A stretch of DNA of 64,000 nt. It comes from Glebionis coronaria. Taxonomy: Eukaryota > Streptophyta > Magnoliopsida > Asterales > Asteraceae. Below, in pieces: positions 1 through 11,444 of this stretch. Both the position numbers and the translations under genes were made by a program. Every line of letters starts with the position of its first letter. Within the stretch, counting starts at the first letter, position 1. The stretch lies in the NCBI GenBank assembly GCA_025667525.1, contig CM046878.1, forward strand, positions 578,564,868 to 578,628,867. Reading direction: 5' to 3'. The notes under the pieces were generated by a model. It saw only the letters and a program-made list of their open reading frames with translations, searched no databases and was not told the origin of the DNA.

Positions 1-2852
1 CAAGGATTTACACCTCACACATCCAACAATTTTGGTCTAATGTAAAGACTGAAACAGTGGATGGAGAGGTAACAATTAAGAGCCTGGTTGATGGCCATCC
101 CAAGATGGTTACACTTGCCTCCATTCGAGACAAATTAGTCTTGGATGATGAGGGTGGGGTGGTTTTCTTACCAAAGGCTGAAATGTTTGAGGGTCTCACA
201 AACTTGGGGTACAACATTTCTGATAATCAAAAATTTAAGTTTGCAAAAGGTCAGTTTGCATCCCATTGGAAGTATTTAATTCACACTATTTTGCAATGCT
301 TATCATCTAAAACTACAGCTTTTAATTAATTTGGGAGTCAAGTTGCTTCTCCCCTGATTTGCTTGGCAACATGGCGAAAATATTGTTTTTCTCAAATGTT
401 TTTTGAAGGTATGGTCAAAAATGTTACAAGCAATTCAAAATTTTGTATGTATCCAAGGTTTATAGAAGTTTTGTTGGATATGAGGCAATATGGTAAAATT
501 CATCACAATGATTATTTTGAAGGTAACCCCCATACAACCAAATTGTTCACCACTCTTGCAGCACCTACCCCAAAATTTTCTAGTAGGGCAGTTCCCCTCA
601 CACAAACCATGATGAATCAGATCAGAAGAGAAACTGCTTCCAAACCAAGAGCAGCCCAACCCACTCTTCTTGATTCCCTTGCTACTGATGCCCCTGCCAA
701 CCAACTTCCCCCTACCAACCCACAACAAGAAAGAATAACCAAAACCAGGTTTACTAGGTCTCCCTTTCCTTGTGAACCTTCACAAGTAGCAGAGAGGAGA
801 TTCTCCAAGATGTTGGAGCATACTGGGGGTTTGGCTGCCACTACTGTCTCATCCTCAAGGGATGAGCAGGATAGTGACACCAAAAGTAATTCCTCTCCAT
901 CACTCAATGATACCTAAAGAGGAGAGCAATCTCCTCCTAGGGTTGAGAGCAGACTGAAACCACTATCTATAACCAAATTGAAAAATATGTGCATTAGCAT
1001 AAAAGATCAAAACGCACAACTGGTACAAAGTGTCAAACAACAAGGTCTGGTTATTAATAATTTGGAGACTAGACTTGCTACACTTGAGGGGAGGAAAAGA
1101 CCAAAGCAAATTAATTCCACATATGAGGATGCTTCCAAAGGGGAGGAAGTACCTCAAACATATGAGTCTACTCAGTGGTATGCATTTCCTAATGGTCAGG
1201 ATCTAGGAACAGAGAAGGTGGATAGTGAGGAAAAAGGGAGTGACAAGGGGAGTGCCACAAAGGATATAGCCTAAGCTTTATTGAATATGGGTAATCAAAA
1301 AGAAGCCCCTACTTCTATAAAAGTTTCCCCTGCTATAGTTAATCCCCCTGCTGTAAGTCCTTCCCCTGGTAAACACATTAGTCAAACATTTGCTAGGAAG
1401 AAGAGAAGGTAACCAGCTCAGAAAGGGATAAAGATTGAAGAGACTACCCCCAAAGCAAAACCATCAGTGGATCCCAAATACAAAGGAAAGGGGAAGATGA
1501 TTTATCAGTCCAAGAAGAAGTACAAGCATAAAACTCCTGAACAACTAAGGGCTCAATTAGAATATGATGAACATGTAGCTCTAAGAGTACATGAAAAAGA
1601 GCTGCATATGCACGAACAGAGAATGAAACAGATGAGAAAGGGAGCACAACTAGAACAGAAATAGGTACAAATGAGGCCTAGAGAAATGCTTAAACAGGTT
1701 GAAATCATGCATAGAGAGCTAGATGACAGGGTACCTCATGTTAAAGAGTTTTTGGAACAATAGGACAAGGAGTTTGTGAATGCTCCTTTGGAAGAAAGGT
1801 ATGAACTGGTTCAGCTAGTCTACAATTTTCAAAAGGATTACTTGGAAAGAAGAATGAGTCAGATTTAGAAGGAAAAGTACATGAGGTCTGAAAAAGGGAG
1901 GATGTCACATTACAAGGTTAAGCTCAAAAGATTTAAGAGGTGGATCGATGCTCACTTCAAAGATATGACTTTTGAGGAAATAGAGAGGGCAGCCATTCCA
2001 GTACTAAGGGAGACAAATGTTGAGGACTTTATAGGTGCAGGTACTCCTGAAGAGGCTGAGTATCTCAAGAGGCCAGAAGAGATGGTGAAGAAAGCAAGGG
2101 AGGCTTAAAAAATAAAGGCAGAAGGAGTGGCAGGTGAATCTTCTAAAGTAGTGGAAACAACACAAGCAGGTGCATCCTCACAAGCAGGTGCAATGTCTGC
2201 ACTAAATTTTCAAAGAGCTTCCCAGAAGATGAAAAGAATGGAGAAAATTAGGGCAATCACAAAGAAAGATCAGTATCCCCCAGATGAGGAAATTGAGAAT
2301 AGATTAGTTTTGCAGCAAACTTATGAAATTCCACCAAGTTAGTTGGGCATGAAATAATCCATAGTAAAATATGAAGTGTTTCAATATAGAGGCATGTCCT
2401 GGTGGAAGCTTACCAGAGCAGATGATACAGCTCAGACATTTTAGAGTTTAGGTCTTCTCTTCCAAACTTTGGATAGACAGGATCTTGATGACCTATGGAA
2501 GATTCTAAAAGGGATGTTTGCAGCAAATGCTCCCACTATGGAAGGAACTGAGAAGGACTGGGTGATTTAGGAGAGCATGCACAAGATGTATGAGCATGAG
2601 CTGAATGACCCTCTTTTTGATGCACAGGATGGGGCAGAGTTGCTGTATTGGAAGCAATATACAAATTATGGGGTCTATGAGTTTGCCATGGAAAGTGTAA
2701 GTGTTTATTTGCTTAATAGTCATTATTATCCGTTCACCCAAGAGACCTCGAAGAAGATGGCACAGGCTGATTTAATTGTGGATGCTAAGGAGCATGTTGC
2801 TTATGACTTGGTAAGGTTCATTCATAGTCAACTTTGGCCAGGAAGTTTGTAA
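1..2852 (+). pseudogene. Env-like ORF of SIRE-type Ty1/copia element 1 (decayed, 5' part outside window)
   Basis: One continuous reading frame runs from the window edge to the TAA at 2850-2852. It is broken by about twelve in-frame stops (327, 915, 1272, 1410, 1662, 1761, 1866, 2106, 2340, 2355, 2442, 2568) and by no frameshift that I can see. The protein resembles the large extra ORF that sits between pol and the 3' LTR in SIRE/Maximus copia elements of Asteraceae, often mis-annotated as a longin-domain or synaptobrevin protein. Conserved blocks include HWKYLIHTILQCLS near 268-306 and MYPRFIEVLLD near 448-480. The middle and end are rich in K, E and Q and probably coiled-coil. The same ORF type recurs at 37555-40707. 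Function is unknown; no signal peptide or membrane segment is evident in what is present. The pol of this element must lie upstream of base 1. Confidence 0.8.
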
Positions 2853-2907
2853 GCATCCTCATTAACCAGCATTTATTCAGAAACTTGTCTTTAGGCTAAA
2901 GCACAAG

Positions 2908-2920
2908 TTTAGGGGAGGAT
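2908..2920 (+). promoter_or_regulatory. Polypurine tract of SIRE element 1
   Basis: TTTAGGGGAGGAT lies directly before the 3' LTR. The same tract precedes the 3' LTR of the second SIRE element at 40747-40759. It is the expected primer for plus-strand DNA synthesis. Confidence 0.8.
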
Positions 2921-3434
2921 TGTTGGGAATAAATACATGAGTTTGAGTTCCCCTTGCTGGTTGGTCAAAGTTCTCCCTGCTTGAGTAAGTTTCCCCTGCT
3001 AAATAACAAAGGAGGGGGATTGGTCCCCCTGTTGGAAGTCAAAGACCCTGCTACAATGATAAACTTGGAAGAGATTATAACGCGTTTCTATTACTATTCC
3101 ATGATAGTTTCCTAGTTTGTTAGTAGTAATCTTGTAGGTGAGTCCTTGTGCGATAAAAGGACTCACTAGGGTTTCAGGTAACATAACTTTTTCTGTTAAT
3201 TTCATTTCATAATTTAAGGTTGTATAACCCTAATACCATTATTGGGTATTATTATATCTTTGATATAATAAAGTTTAACGTTTGATCTTAATACTTGTTC
3301 TTGTGCTAAATATTATCGCATCTTGTTTAGTTACTTTGTGTATTGCAAAGTTTCTCTAGTGCTAGACTGAATTCATTCTTTCTATCACAACCCTTAAACA
3401 AGCTAAGGTTTAAGATCTGAGTTTGGGATCAACA
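2921..3434 (+). repeat. 3' LTR of SIRE-type element 1
   Basis: The LTR starts TGTTGGGAATAAATAC and ends GGGATCAACA, the same termini as the LTRs of the element at 29419-51505, so the two are related families. It is about 514 bp. A weak TATA-like GCGATAAAAGG is at about 3149. Bases 3435-3439 (ATATT) should be the right target duplication; the left one is outside the window. The insertion lies in the decamer repeats of element B. Confidence 0.85.
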
Positions 3435-3470
3435 ATATTCTGAATTCTTAGCATATTGCGAATTCTTTGT

Positions 3471-3590
3471 ATTCTGAAATTATCATTGGATTCTGAAATC
3501 ATCAGTTCACATTCCGAAATTATCATTGAATTCCGAAATCTTCAATTCACATTCTGAAATTATCATTGGATTCCTAAATATTCAGTTTAC
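3471..3590 (+). repeat. 40-bp tandem repeat, three copies
   Basis: Units start at 3471, 3511 and 3551 and each begins ATTCYGAAATTATCATTGRA; a fourth start at 3591 is degraded. The block is built from the decamer ATTCYGAAAT that also builds the minisatellite just downstream. Confidence 0.8.
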
Positions 3591-3691
3591 ATTTTGAAAT
3601 CCTACATCATTCCGAAATCCTAGGATTGCGAATTTTATATTCCGAAATTATAAATTGTTTGGAATTCTGAATTGTGTATTTAGAAATCTTT

Positions 3692-3916
3692 GAGGAAAAC
3701 ATATTATGAAATTTTTGAGGAAAATACATTCTGAAATCTTTGAGGAAAACATATTCTGAAATCTTTGAGGAAAATACATTCTGAAATCTTTGAGGAAAAT
3801 ACATTCTTAAATTTTTGAGGAAAATACATTCTGAAATCATTGAGGAAAACATATTCCGAAATCTTTGAGGAAAATACATTCCGAAATCTTTGAGGAAAAG
3901 ACATTCCGAATTCTTC
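3692..3916 (+). repeat. 25-bp minisatellite, nine copies
   Basis: GAGGAAAA recurs exactly every 25 bp at 3692, 3717, 3742, 3767, 3792, 3817, 3842, 3867 and 3892, each followed by a variant of ATTCTGAAATCTTT. Two unit types (ACATATT and ATACATT) partly alternate, which suggests growth by a 50-bp dimer. Looser copies of the decamer continue to about 4060. The period is not a multiple of three, so long open frames on the minus strand here are artefacts. Confidence 0.9.
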
Positions 3917-4060
3917 AGTTTTTTTATTCTGAAATCTTAAAGATTTATATTCCGAAATCTTCAAGAAGTTGATATTATGAGATCTTCAAGAAGTTCATAT
4001 TCCGAGATTATTGACATATATTGTGAAATCTTCCCAAATATTCCGAGATCTTAGTGAGTT

Positions 4061-4390
4061 ATTTGGTCTTGGATAATTTTTGGTTTCTCAAGAACACATA
4101 ATTAGGGGATTTAATCATTTTTCATCACTAATCAAGGAATCAAGAACAATTACGAGTTATTCGGTGGTTTGTAAATTCTCGCGAATTTGATTCTCGGTTT
4201 TTCCACGAATTGTAAAACTCCGTATAATTCTTTTGACAACAACAAACACAATTACTTTCTTTCATTGCTCGATCAACAAGTAATCTTTATATTCATCTTC
4301 AAATCGAACTTCAATGGAACCGTTGTATTCGATGTCTCAAGAGCGAGAATTGCGTAAATTTCAATACAACGCTATAGAAAGTGGTATCAC
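4061..4390 (+). other. Probable LTR end or leader of element B with primer-site-like sequence
   Basis: AT-rich non-coding sequence leads to AAAGTGGTATCAC at 4378-4390. TGGTATC is the start of the usual copia primer-binding site, complementary to the 3' end of initiator tRNA-Met, but the rest of the site is not conserved. No clear LTR terminus is visible. Confidence 0.4.
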
Positions 4391-4418
4391 TTTATTTTGA
4401 CTACTCCAGTCTCATCTA

Positions 4419-6453
4419 GTGACCATTTCATGGCTTCAAGGAAGAAGCGAATTTGTGACACTCTTCGGTCAAGATCGATATATATTCATCGACTCAATAT
4501 TCCTCAACTTAAACCAACTAGCTGAGCAACTTCACAAAGAAGACTTTGATCACGTTGTATCAGAATCTGCATATAAAGCTCTCATGACACAACTTATGCA
4601 CTTCTTCCAATTCAACATCGTAAAGTCTGAAAATTCAGGGATACGCCAGTCATTTCTTCAATAAACACATACCGAGGTTCAAGACTTCCGCGGTAAACTA
4701 TTGGAATTCATGACATCGGTCTCGTCTTGGATTTATGAAAGATCCCGAATTCAAAAAGCGTATAGTAGTGGAGAGAAAGAATCTACGATGCAGATGCAAG
4801 AGGAGAATGGTCATACGGTTGATGAATTGGAGGCTAATAAAGAATGCAAGGGCATGTAATCCACAACAAATCATGATATCAGCAGCACGTCAGGGAATGT
4901 TACCGATATCTCTAATGATGACACCATACCCATATATGACGAAGAGCCTACAAATACGGTACACTGTAATGTTGTATATGATGTATATGTCGATAAAATA
5001 CCATATGTTGGGCATTCTGAACCTAATTATGACAAACATGGGATGGAAAAGGGTGATACTTATACCACTTCTGATTCATCCGACGTGAGTCATAATGGGG
5101 GAGAGATTGTTCAGAATATTGTAGGTAATCATGATAAACGTTCTATGATGAAACAATAATAGCTCAAAAATCTAAACATCTTGAGGATGGCCAATTTGAA
5201 TTTTCGAAGAAAATGGACAAATTTGAAACATATTTTGAAAAACTTGAAATGTTAAACGTTGTTCTTGAACGAAAATTGGATCAAAAAGTTTTAGATTCTA
5301 AAGATGAGAAGGATAATCTTTTGAAACAAATTAAGTTGCTAGAATCTAAGTTGGCATCCCACTATAAATTGCTCAAAGAGAATGAGACTTTAAAGGCTAA
5401 AATCGGGAAAAGATTTTTGCAATAGCTGCTCTAAAAAACGAGTTGAGGAAAATAAAGGAACTAGTGTGGACACTAAGCTTGAAAAACCATCAATATTGGG
5501 GAAACCGCCTCAAAATCAGTCCGTTAGAAAACTGATTGCATTTAGATTCGAGCGACAAAAATCATCGAGACCGTGGTTTACCTCCCAAATTGATTTGGTT
5601 CATCTTTCTAGACCAGTCACTCCACCAACTAGGTTCAATGTGACTAAAACAGCTTTTGCAAGACCTAATCACATAATTGCATCTAGCCTCCCTAGACATA
5701 GTTCAAAGAACACGAATCGAACTAGTTCTAATGACGTTAGCCATAAATTTGTTCCAAGGGAAGCTAAGCAAAAGACACAAGTAAGAATAGACATTTCAAA
5801 CCTAGCCAGATGACACTGCTAACTGTAGCATGTCATATCCTAGAAGCATCAATCAGTCATTTAGGAATTCTAGATCTTACTCGGACTTTAAATATGCTAC
5901 TTTTGAAACATGTAGGAAATGTGAATTCAAAGTAAATCATGACTCTTGTGTCAAGAAATTCCTTAATGAGGTGAACTCCCATGCTAAAGTTAAATCCCAG
6001 TGGTTAGCTAGAATCAAACCCATTGATAAAGTTTGGCGCCCCACTGGTAGAACTTTCACTCTTGTAGGAAACGAGTGCCCTTTAACTAGGATAGTCTCTA
6101 CTTCTACTAAGACTACTAGGGAGGAAACTGAAAAAGATGATACATCACTTAAGCCTGAGATTAAGTTAGCCTATAAAAGGAAACCTTTGACAGCTAAGAA
6201 AAGTGAACCATCTATTAATGTCACCTCTGGCACAAGTAAAGACAACTGTGAACCCCGACATGGTTCTATAGATATCGCTAACCCATGTAAAAGCATACAA
6301 ATTCCTAATGAGAATGCAGGTACCAAAGTCAATGCTCAACAAGAACAAAGCGATCTAATCTTTGTATACCGTTCAACTAAAGACACTCTTAGAGTTTGGT
6401 TGCTGAAGAAGCTGATGTCTAAGAAACAAGTAACTCAGGGGATTTGCGGTTAA
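4419..6453 (+). pseudogene. Decayed gag of copia-like element B
   Basis: Coding fragments lie in different frames at 4419-4664, 4735-5088, 5213-5425, 5466-5813 and 5830-6453, so several frameshifts separate them. The fragment at 5213 is a coiled coil (repeated leucine and lysine, EKLEMLNVVLERKL). Those at 5466 and 5830 match, from memory, the basic C-terminal gag region of Asteraceae copia elements labelled TNT 1-94-like: a KPSILGKPP block, then a CRKC-x5-HDSC cluster near 5908-5950 that may be a diverged zinc knuckle, then WRPTGRTFT near 6030-6060. In related elements a protease with a DSG active site follows; here the frame stops at 6451-6453 and repeats follow. Confidence 0.6.
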
Positions 6454-6459
6454 ACTTAC

Positions 6460-7320
6460 AACAATGGCTCACAATCAAATTACAGATTGCGACCCGAAGT
6501 TCAAAGAAAGGGAAGTTTATCTCGTCAACGATAACTTATCCTCAGAACGAGAAATTAAATTTTCTCGGACACGAGCTAAAAGTAAAACTATTCAAAAATT
6601 TTAAGCTCATGTATATGGTTCATTGTTAGATGAAAGACGATGACCCGGACTTCAAAGAAAGGGAAGTTTATATATGCAAAGATAACTTACCCTCAAAACG
6701 AGAAATTAATTTTTCTCGGACACGAGCTTACATTAAAACTATTCAAAGGTTTTAATCTGGTGTATATGGTTTGCAGTCAAATGACAGATTGTAACCCGAT
6801 CTTCAAAGACAAGAAAGTTTATCACCGATTTATAAACTTATCCTCACAACGAGAAATTATTTTTTCTCGGGCATGGGCTTACATTAAAAACATTCAAAGT
6901 TTTTAAACTCATGCACTATGACTTACAGTTAAATATCAGACTGTAACTCGAACTTTAATTTTAGGAAAGCTTATATTTCATGATAACTTATCCTCATAAC
7001 GAGAAATTAATTTTTCTCGTTCATGAGCTTGAATTAAAACATTCCAAGTTTTAAGTTCAACAAGGAAAGTGTATCTTATTTAAGAGAACTTCTCCTCATA
7101 ACGGGAAATTAATTTTTCTTTGTCATGAGCTTTCTGTTAAAACATTCAAAAGTTTTCAAGCTCATGAAAAGGAAGTAAATGTCAACTTAGGACTCGTTCT
7201 TCAGTTAAAAGAAAAGTTTATCGCCGATGATAGACTTATCCTCACAAGGAGAAGTTTACAACTTCTCGGACTTGAGCTCGTTTAGTAAGATATTCAAAAT
7301 CTTAAGCTCAATTGGTTTAT
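6460..7320 (+). repeat. Tandem array of ~150-bp units, each with a hairpin
   Basis: Six diverged units share the order CGACCCGAAGTTCAAAGAAA, GGAAGTTTA, TAACTTATCCTCA, a hairpin, GAGCTT and TTCAAAGTTTTAA. Hairpin cores (arms CGAGAAA and TTTCTCG, loop near TTAATT) lie at 6548-6567, 6699-6718, 6850-6869 and 7000-7019, spaced 150-151 bp. Further units lie at 7095-7129 and 7241-7276. A seventh degraded hairpin lies near 7600-7630. There are no convincing coding features. Confidence 0.85.
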
Positions 7321-9124
7321 TAAAACCATTGAACACAATTTTTCAAGAATTTTTTCAAATGGTTTTCAAAATCTTTCAAAAATGTGTGTCCAACAGTGTT
7401 TTGATAAAAAGAGCATGTCTTATGGACTCGATAATATTTACGATCCTAGAAATGTCTTTCAATAATGACACGGGTTTGTAAATAAAGTTTGAGCAGAAGT
7501 TTAAATGTTTTAAAACATCCTCAAAATGGTTTGCTATTATTTCAAATAGTAACCTGTTTTTCACATTCAAGTCAAGCATTTCACCGGAAAGATTTAACTC
7601 CACAACGGGAATTAATTTTCTCGGGCATGGTTTACTTTATAACCATTTAAGGGATTGTGTTTAGGTTATAACACAATCTAACACGAATATATGTACGCAT
7701 CAGTTCATTTATTTGTTAAAACGAGAGAAATATTGTTTTAATGAAGTTATCATCTCCACATACCGTAGCAATTTACAATTGATATCTACATACTCGACGA
7801 TGCAACTACTCAAACGACGACTACAGCTCTTTCGATTGAACGCGGGTCAACAAATGAGGGGGAGCAATTGTCAAGCGTTCAGAATCTTTGATGCCAAAAG
7901 TGCCAAGTTCACAAATTGGTGTCAAGACAATGATATCGATCGTACACATGGTGTCAAGAGATAACTTCATACGTGACGAGGAGACCAACTTTATCAACAA
8001 GAACCACGTGATTATATCACATGATGGTCTCATCATTGAGGTCCAACCTCGTACATTATCAATCTTGTGAATACACTATCATATTTGTTCTTTGCACGTG
8101 ATAAGTACCTTACACTTGTGTTTAAAAGGTACCTAATTTACATTTCGAGTACACCCTCATTAATTTGAGGGGGAGCTTGTGAAAATCATGAAGATAATTG
8201 GGTTTGCATTTTTCTTACCAAATTTTCTTAAAATTTCATTAAATAAATTGATATTAAAAACATCGATTAGGTTAATATTTTTAATATGGGGGAGAAAATT
8301 TGATTTAAATTAAGATCAATAATGGTTTGACTTAATGTGTTGGCTCATCCTAACATATGCGAAATGCTTTCGAATATCGTGGCATATGTTAAGGGGGAGA
8401 AAAATGGATTTGGATATCAAAATGGATTTCATGGTGACATACACTTACCCAAAACTTCTTTATTCACGACGGTGAAGATTGTGGTGACCTAAGGATGGTA
8501 GGATAGGTTAAAGTCCAATGATTCTTCTAAAACTGAAGGAATCTTCCCAAGGACATTCCATAGCTAGAAATAGTAGTCCTTAGGAAAGATGGAGAAAGAT
8601 TGTGAATGTAGTTGAATGCCGACCAAATACTTAAGTTAGCACTGGAACAATCACAACAAGGTTCTAGTTATGACGTATTGGTAAGCATTCAAGGGGTTGA
8701 AGAATGAAAAATAATTATAAAGATAAAGGGTCTAAAGAAAGAAGCCCTCCTTACAACTTAGGCATAAACCGGGTCAACACATATGCTATTGAGATCATTT
8801 TTAATGATGCTCGATATTGAACATAGACATCATGGACCCAGTGATGCAATGCACAACCTATCCCATCTAACTTAGATATCTCTTAAAAGGTATTTGTTTT
8901 AATCACACAGAGACAACGCATTATATATCGATTTATTCACTCCGAATAGATTGATATTGAAATGGTGTCACTCCTCTCCAGCCTCTGATCACTAAAAATC
9001 CAAAGTGCACGATCGAGTCTAGAGCCATTTAAGATCATCAAATATCTCACTAGCAGACACTTCCATATTTCCTTTCTTCTTCACACACTGTGAAAAGTAA
9101 GAAAGATCTTAAGAGTCCTAAGCA
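7321..9124 (+). other. Non-coding 3' region of element B
   Basis: No supported gene. Purine tracts resembling polypurine tracts recur: GAGGGGGAGC at about 7856 and 8168, and GGGGGAGAAAA at about 8287 and 8392. These may be remnants of repeated plus-strand primer sites or of truncated LTR junctions. Confidence 0.45.
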
Positions 9125-9525
9125 AAATCGTCATGATCTTGCGTGAACATCCGAGTAATACTCAAGTATTTACAATGAAGATGGAAATCCTTCTTGAGTG
9201 AACATCAAAAAGCTCATGGTAGGTGACTTGTGTGATTCTTTATGAATCAAACTTCGGATAACTAGAAAGAAACAGTGGTTTAACTCTTAACTGAGTTTAA
9301 ACACGTTCCAGGCCTCTATGTAATATCTTAGTGATCTTGCCAAAACATTCAGAGTAATACTTTTTAGTATTTACAGTGACGAATGGAAATCCTTCTAGTG
9401 TTAACATCAAACAGCACTTGGTAGGTAACTAGCAAGATTCTATATGAATCAAGCTCGTGACAACTAGAAAGCAACGATGGTGCAATTCTTAATTGAATTT
9501 CACTTATTCTAGGTTTATGAATTGA
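9125..9525 (+). repeat. Diverged direct repeat, two ~200-bp units
   Basis: TGATCTTGCGTGAACATCCG at about 9131 and TGATCTTGCCAAAACATTCA at about 9331 start two parallel stretches. Both share GAGTAATACT, AGTATTTACA, GGAAATCCTTCT, ACATCAAA, GGTAGGT, ATATGAATCAA-like and ACTAGAAAG blocks in the same order. The flanks from 9526 to 10110 show nothing further. Confidence 0.75.
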
Positions 9526-10110
9526 CGGCTTCAACCATAAGTATTTCATTATCCAAATGATTCACTCTTTATGTTCGCAGTCAGCTTTGGACGGTCGAGT
9601 AAAGAGAACAAGTTTACCCACGAAATCTTGTAAAGGAGGTTCTTAATTGAAACTACCTGTCACAAGTACGATTTCATAATTGTCTAATGGTCTTCACCTA
9701 CCGGAGGTAAAATGCTACCTAATTAGGTTAAAATGTTCAAAGCCATTTCATCCAAGTATATATTTTGTTGCTAACTGTCTTATGCAGCATAAAAGACGGC
9801 ATTGTGGTTGCTGAAAAGAAGTTGTCCTCGCATGCTTATACTTTCTGCACTTAATACTTCAACAAATTCAAGAAAGTCTAAAAGTCAAGTCTTCCGCTAT
9901 ATCAAACTCTCAAGCTTTCAAGAATTTATAAAGGTATAAGTATGTGGAAAATGAAGTTACGAAAGGCGAATATAACAAGTGATGAATGCACAAGGTCAAG
10001 GGAAGTAAACATGCTCAAGACTAAACTCAAAGATCATATTAGCATATTCACAAGAACAAGATTGAAGACTCAAGCATAGTATGCTAAGTTTAAGAATTTG
10101 TAAAATGGTG

Positions 10111-10260
10111 TGACCTCCCTTAGGGGGGAGATTGTTGGAAATACGAAATTCCAAAGAAAGCCTCGGTCACATCATTGTTAGCATAGATAACGAGCTATAA
10201 ACTATTTAGGACTTTGTCTCTTGGAGCGACCTCTCTTAGGGGAGATTGTTGGAAATACGT
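10111..10260 (+). repeat. Duplicated polypurine tract plus LTR start of element B
   Basis: The sequence GACCTCCCTTAGGGGGGAG-ATTGTTGGAAATACG occurs at about 10112, and a near copy with a shorter G run occurs at about 10229. Each places a TGTTGGAAATACG LTR-like start (10133 and 10247) after a purine tract. The 114-bp spacing suggests a local duplication of the internal/LTR junction. Confidence 0.6.
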
Positions 10261-10410
10261 TTTTACGTATTTAGGAAGGATCAGTCACTCCAGCGAGATA
10301 CATCTAGTATGGGCTCGTGATCCAGTAATGTAACAATATAACCCATAAGGCCCACATGTAGGGTGGGCTATATATACCCCCTCCTAGCATGTTAGGAGGG
10401 GTTGGTTCTC
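10247..10410 (+). repeat. LTR U3/R fragment, split by the Athila insertion
   Basis: The stretch from TGTTGGAAATACG to the Athila LTR contains a TATA-like CTATATATACC at about 10368-10378. It is followed by an imperfect palindrome with seven-base arms CCTCCTA and TAGGAGG (10379-10399). The sequence continues after the Athila element at 26781 with TTCTCACACTTTACACAC and a pyrimidine-rich stretch, as expected of the 5' end of a transcript. Which element owns this LTR is uncertain. Confidence 0.45.
10406..10410. repeat. Left target site duplication of the Athila element (TTCTC)
   Basis: TTCTC at 10406-10410 is repeated exactly at 26781-26785, next to the outer ends of the two LTRs. Confidence 0.95.
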
Positions 10411-11435
10411 TGATGAGATGGCATTTATACATGATCTCATCGTTCTTTCCAGGCTTTAAATGCATAAAATGTCATAATATACCATATATATGCTTGTGTT
10501 TGTTTACTTGTGTATTTTAGGTATGGATATCGTGAAAAAGACAAAAGATCACAAGATAGAAGGAAAAACGGACACGAGAAACGAAGCCGTACAAAGAACC
10601 GGGCCCTAATTCATGGAATATTCAACATATACCCTTGAAGACTTGAAGACATACAAGATTGATCCTCATTTATTGAAGAAATGACACTTAAAACCCTTGT
10701 ATATTGATAATTACAAGTTTGGTCCCTTAAGTTTGTCAAAATTACATAAATGGTCCTTCAACTTTGAAGAAATGGCAAGATTAGTCCCTCAACAATTTCA
10801 AATTGTCAAATATGGTCCCTCATGAAGTGAAAGTTGCATTAAAGACCTTTGAAGATCAACATTGTCCAAGATCAGCCCTTGAAATATCTCAAAATGGCAA
10901 AAACAACCCTTTGAAACTTTTTTCCAAAAGTTTGTGCCAAAACTGCCAAGTGGTGAAAGTTAAATACAAAGGAAACACGTTTTGTTTGCAAAATAACTTG
11001 TTATACAACTTTTCCCAAAACATAAGGACCAAAACTGCCAATTCAAAAGTTTAAATCCCTAAAAATGCGCCAAACACTTACTGTTGAGATTTTTACCAGG
11101 CAAGAACAAATTTTTACCCAGGATAAAAAAGGAGTAAACAAAGGGGAAATCAAAATTGACTAATCCCACGTGTGATTCACATCACATCCCACACCTTAAA
11201 CCCCAAATCCCACTACCAGAATGATACCCCCATCCCCACTCACAATACGACACTTGGCATTTGATCCTTACTTGGCAAAATCAAGGGCTGCAAATCATTA
11301 CTTGGTCCCTAAGCACTCAACAAACGTCCAGGATTCAACCAAAATAGCTGGCAACACACCTAGAAGATTCTGCAAGGATAGAATAGGAATTTCATTTGCT
11401 AGGGTTTGTGAATAGTGTTTAGCCAGGCATTTGCC

Positions 11436-11444
11436 TATAAAAGG
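11436..11444 (+). promoter_or_regulatory. TATA box in the Athila 5' LTR
   Basis: TATAAAAGG follows a GC-balanced stretch about 1.0 kb into the LTR and is conserved in the 3' LTR at 23896-23904. It is the best candidate core promoter for the element's transcript. Confidence 0.65.

Larger units (their letters stand above)
3435..10410 (+). mobile_element. Element B: degenerate gag-only Ty1/copia-like element
   Basis: Between SIRE element 1 and the Athila element lies an old, non-autonomous element. In order it shows a repeat-rich LTR or leader (3435-4380), a primer-site-like TGGTATCAC, a decayed gag (4419-6453), hairpin repeats (6460-7640), non-coding sequence, and a polypurine tract followed by an LTR start near 10133 or 10247. 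No protease, integrase or reverse transcriptase could be found. Its 5' LTR was probably split by SIRE element 1 and its 3' LTR by the Athila element. The boundaries are inferred. Confidence 0.45.

Noticed and set aside
57..917. Possible host longin/synaptobrevin-like protein
   Set aside because: This label is a common mis-annotation; the sequence is the post-pol ORF of a SIRE copia element, in front of its polypurine tract and LTR.
3471..3916. CRISPR-like array
   Set aside because: Repeats are contiguous without unique spacers, and the sequence is a plant nuclear region.
3607..3964. Long overlapping open frames on the minus strand with repeated phenylalanine-rich words
   Set aside because: They are translations of the 25-bp minisatellite. 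The period is not a multiple of three and lacks stops, so several frames are open by chance.
10803..11415. Two short open frames in the Athila 5' LTR, repeated at 23262-23875
   Set aside because: Their conservation follows from LTR identity, not from selection; no domain is recognisable.
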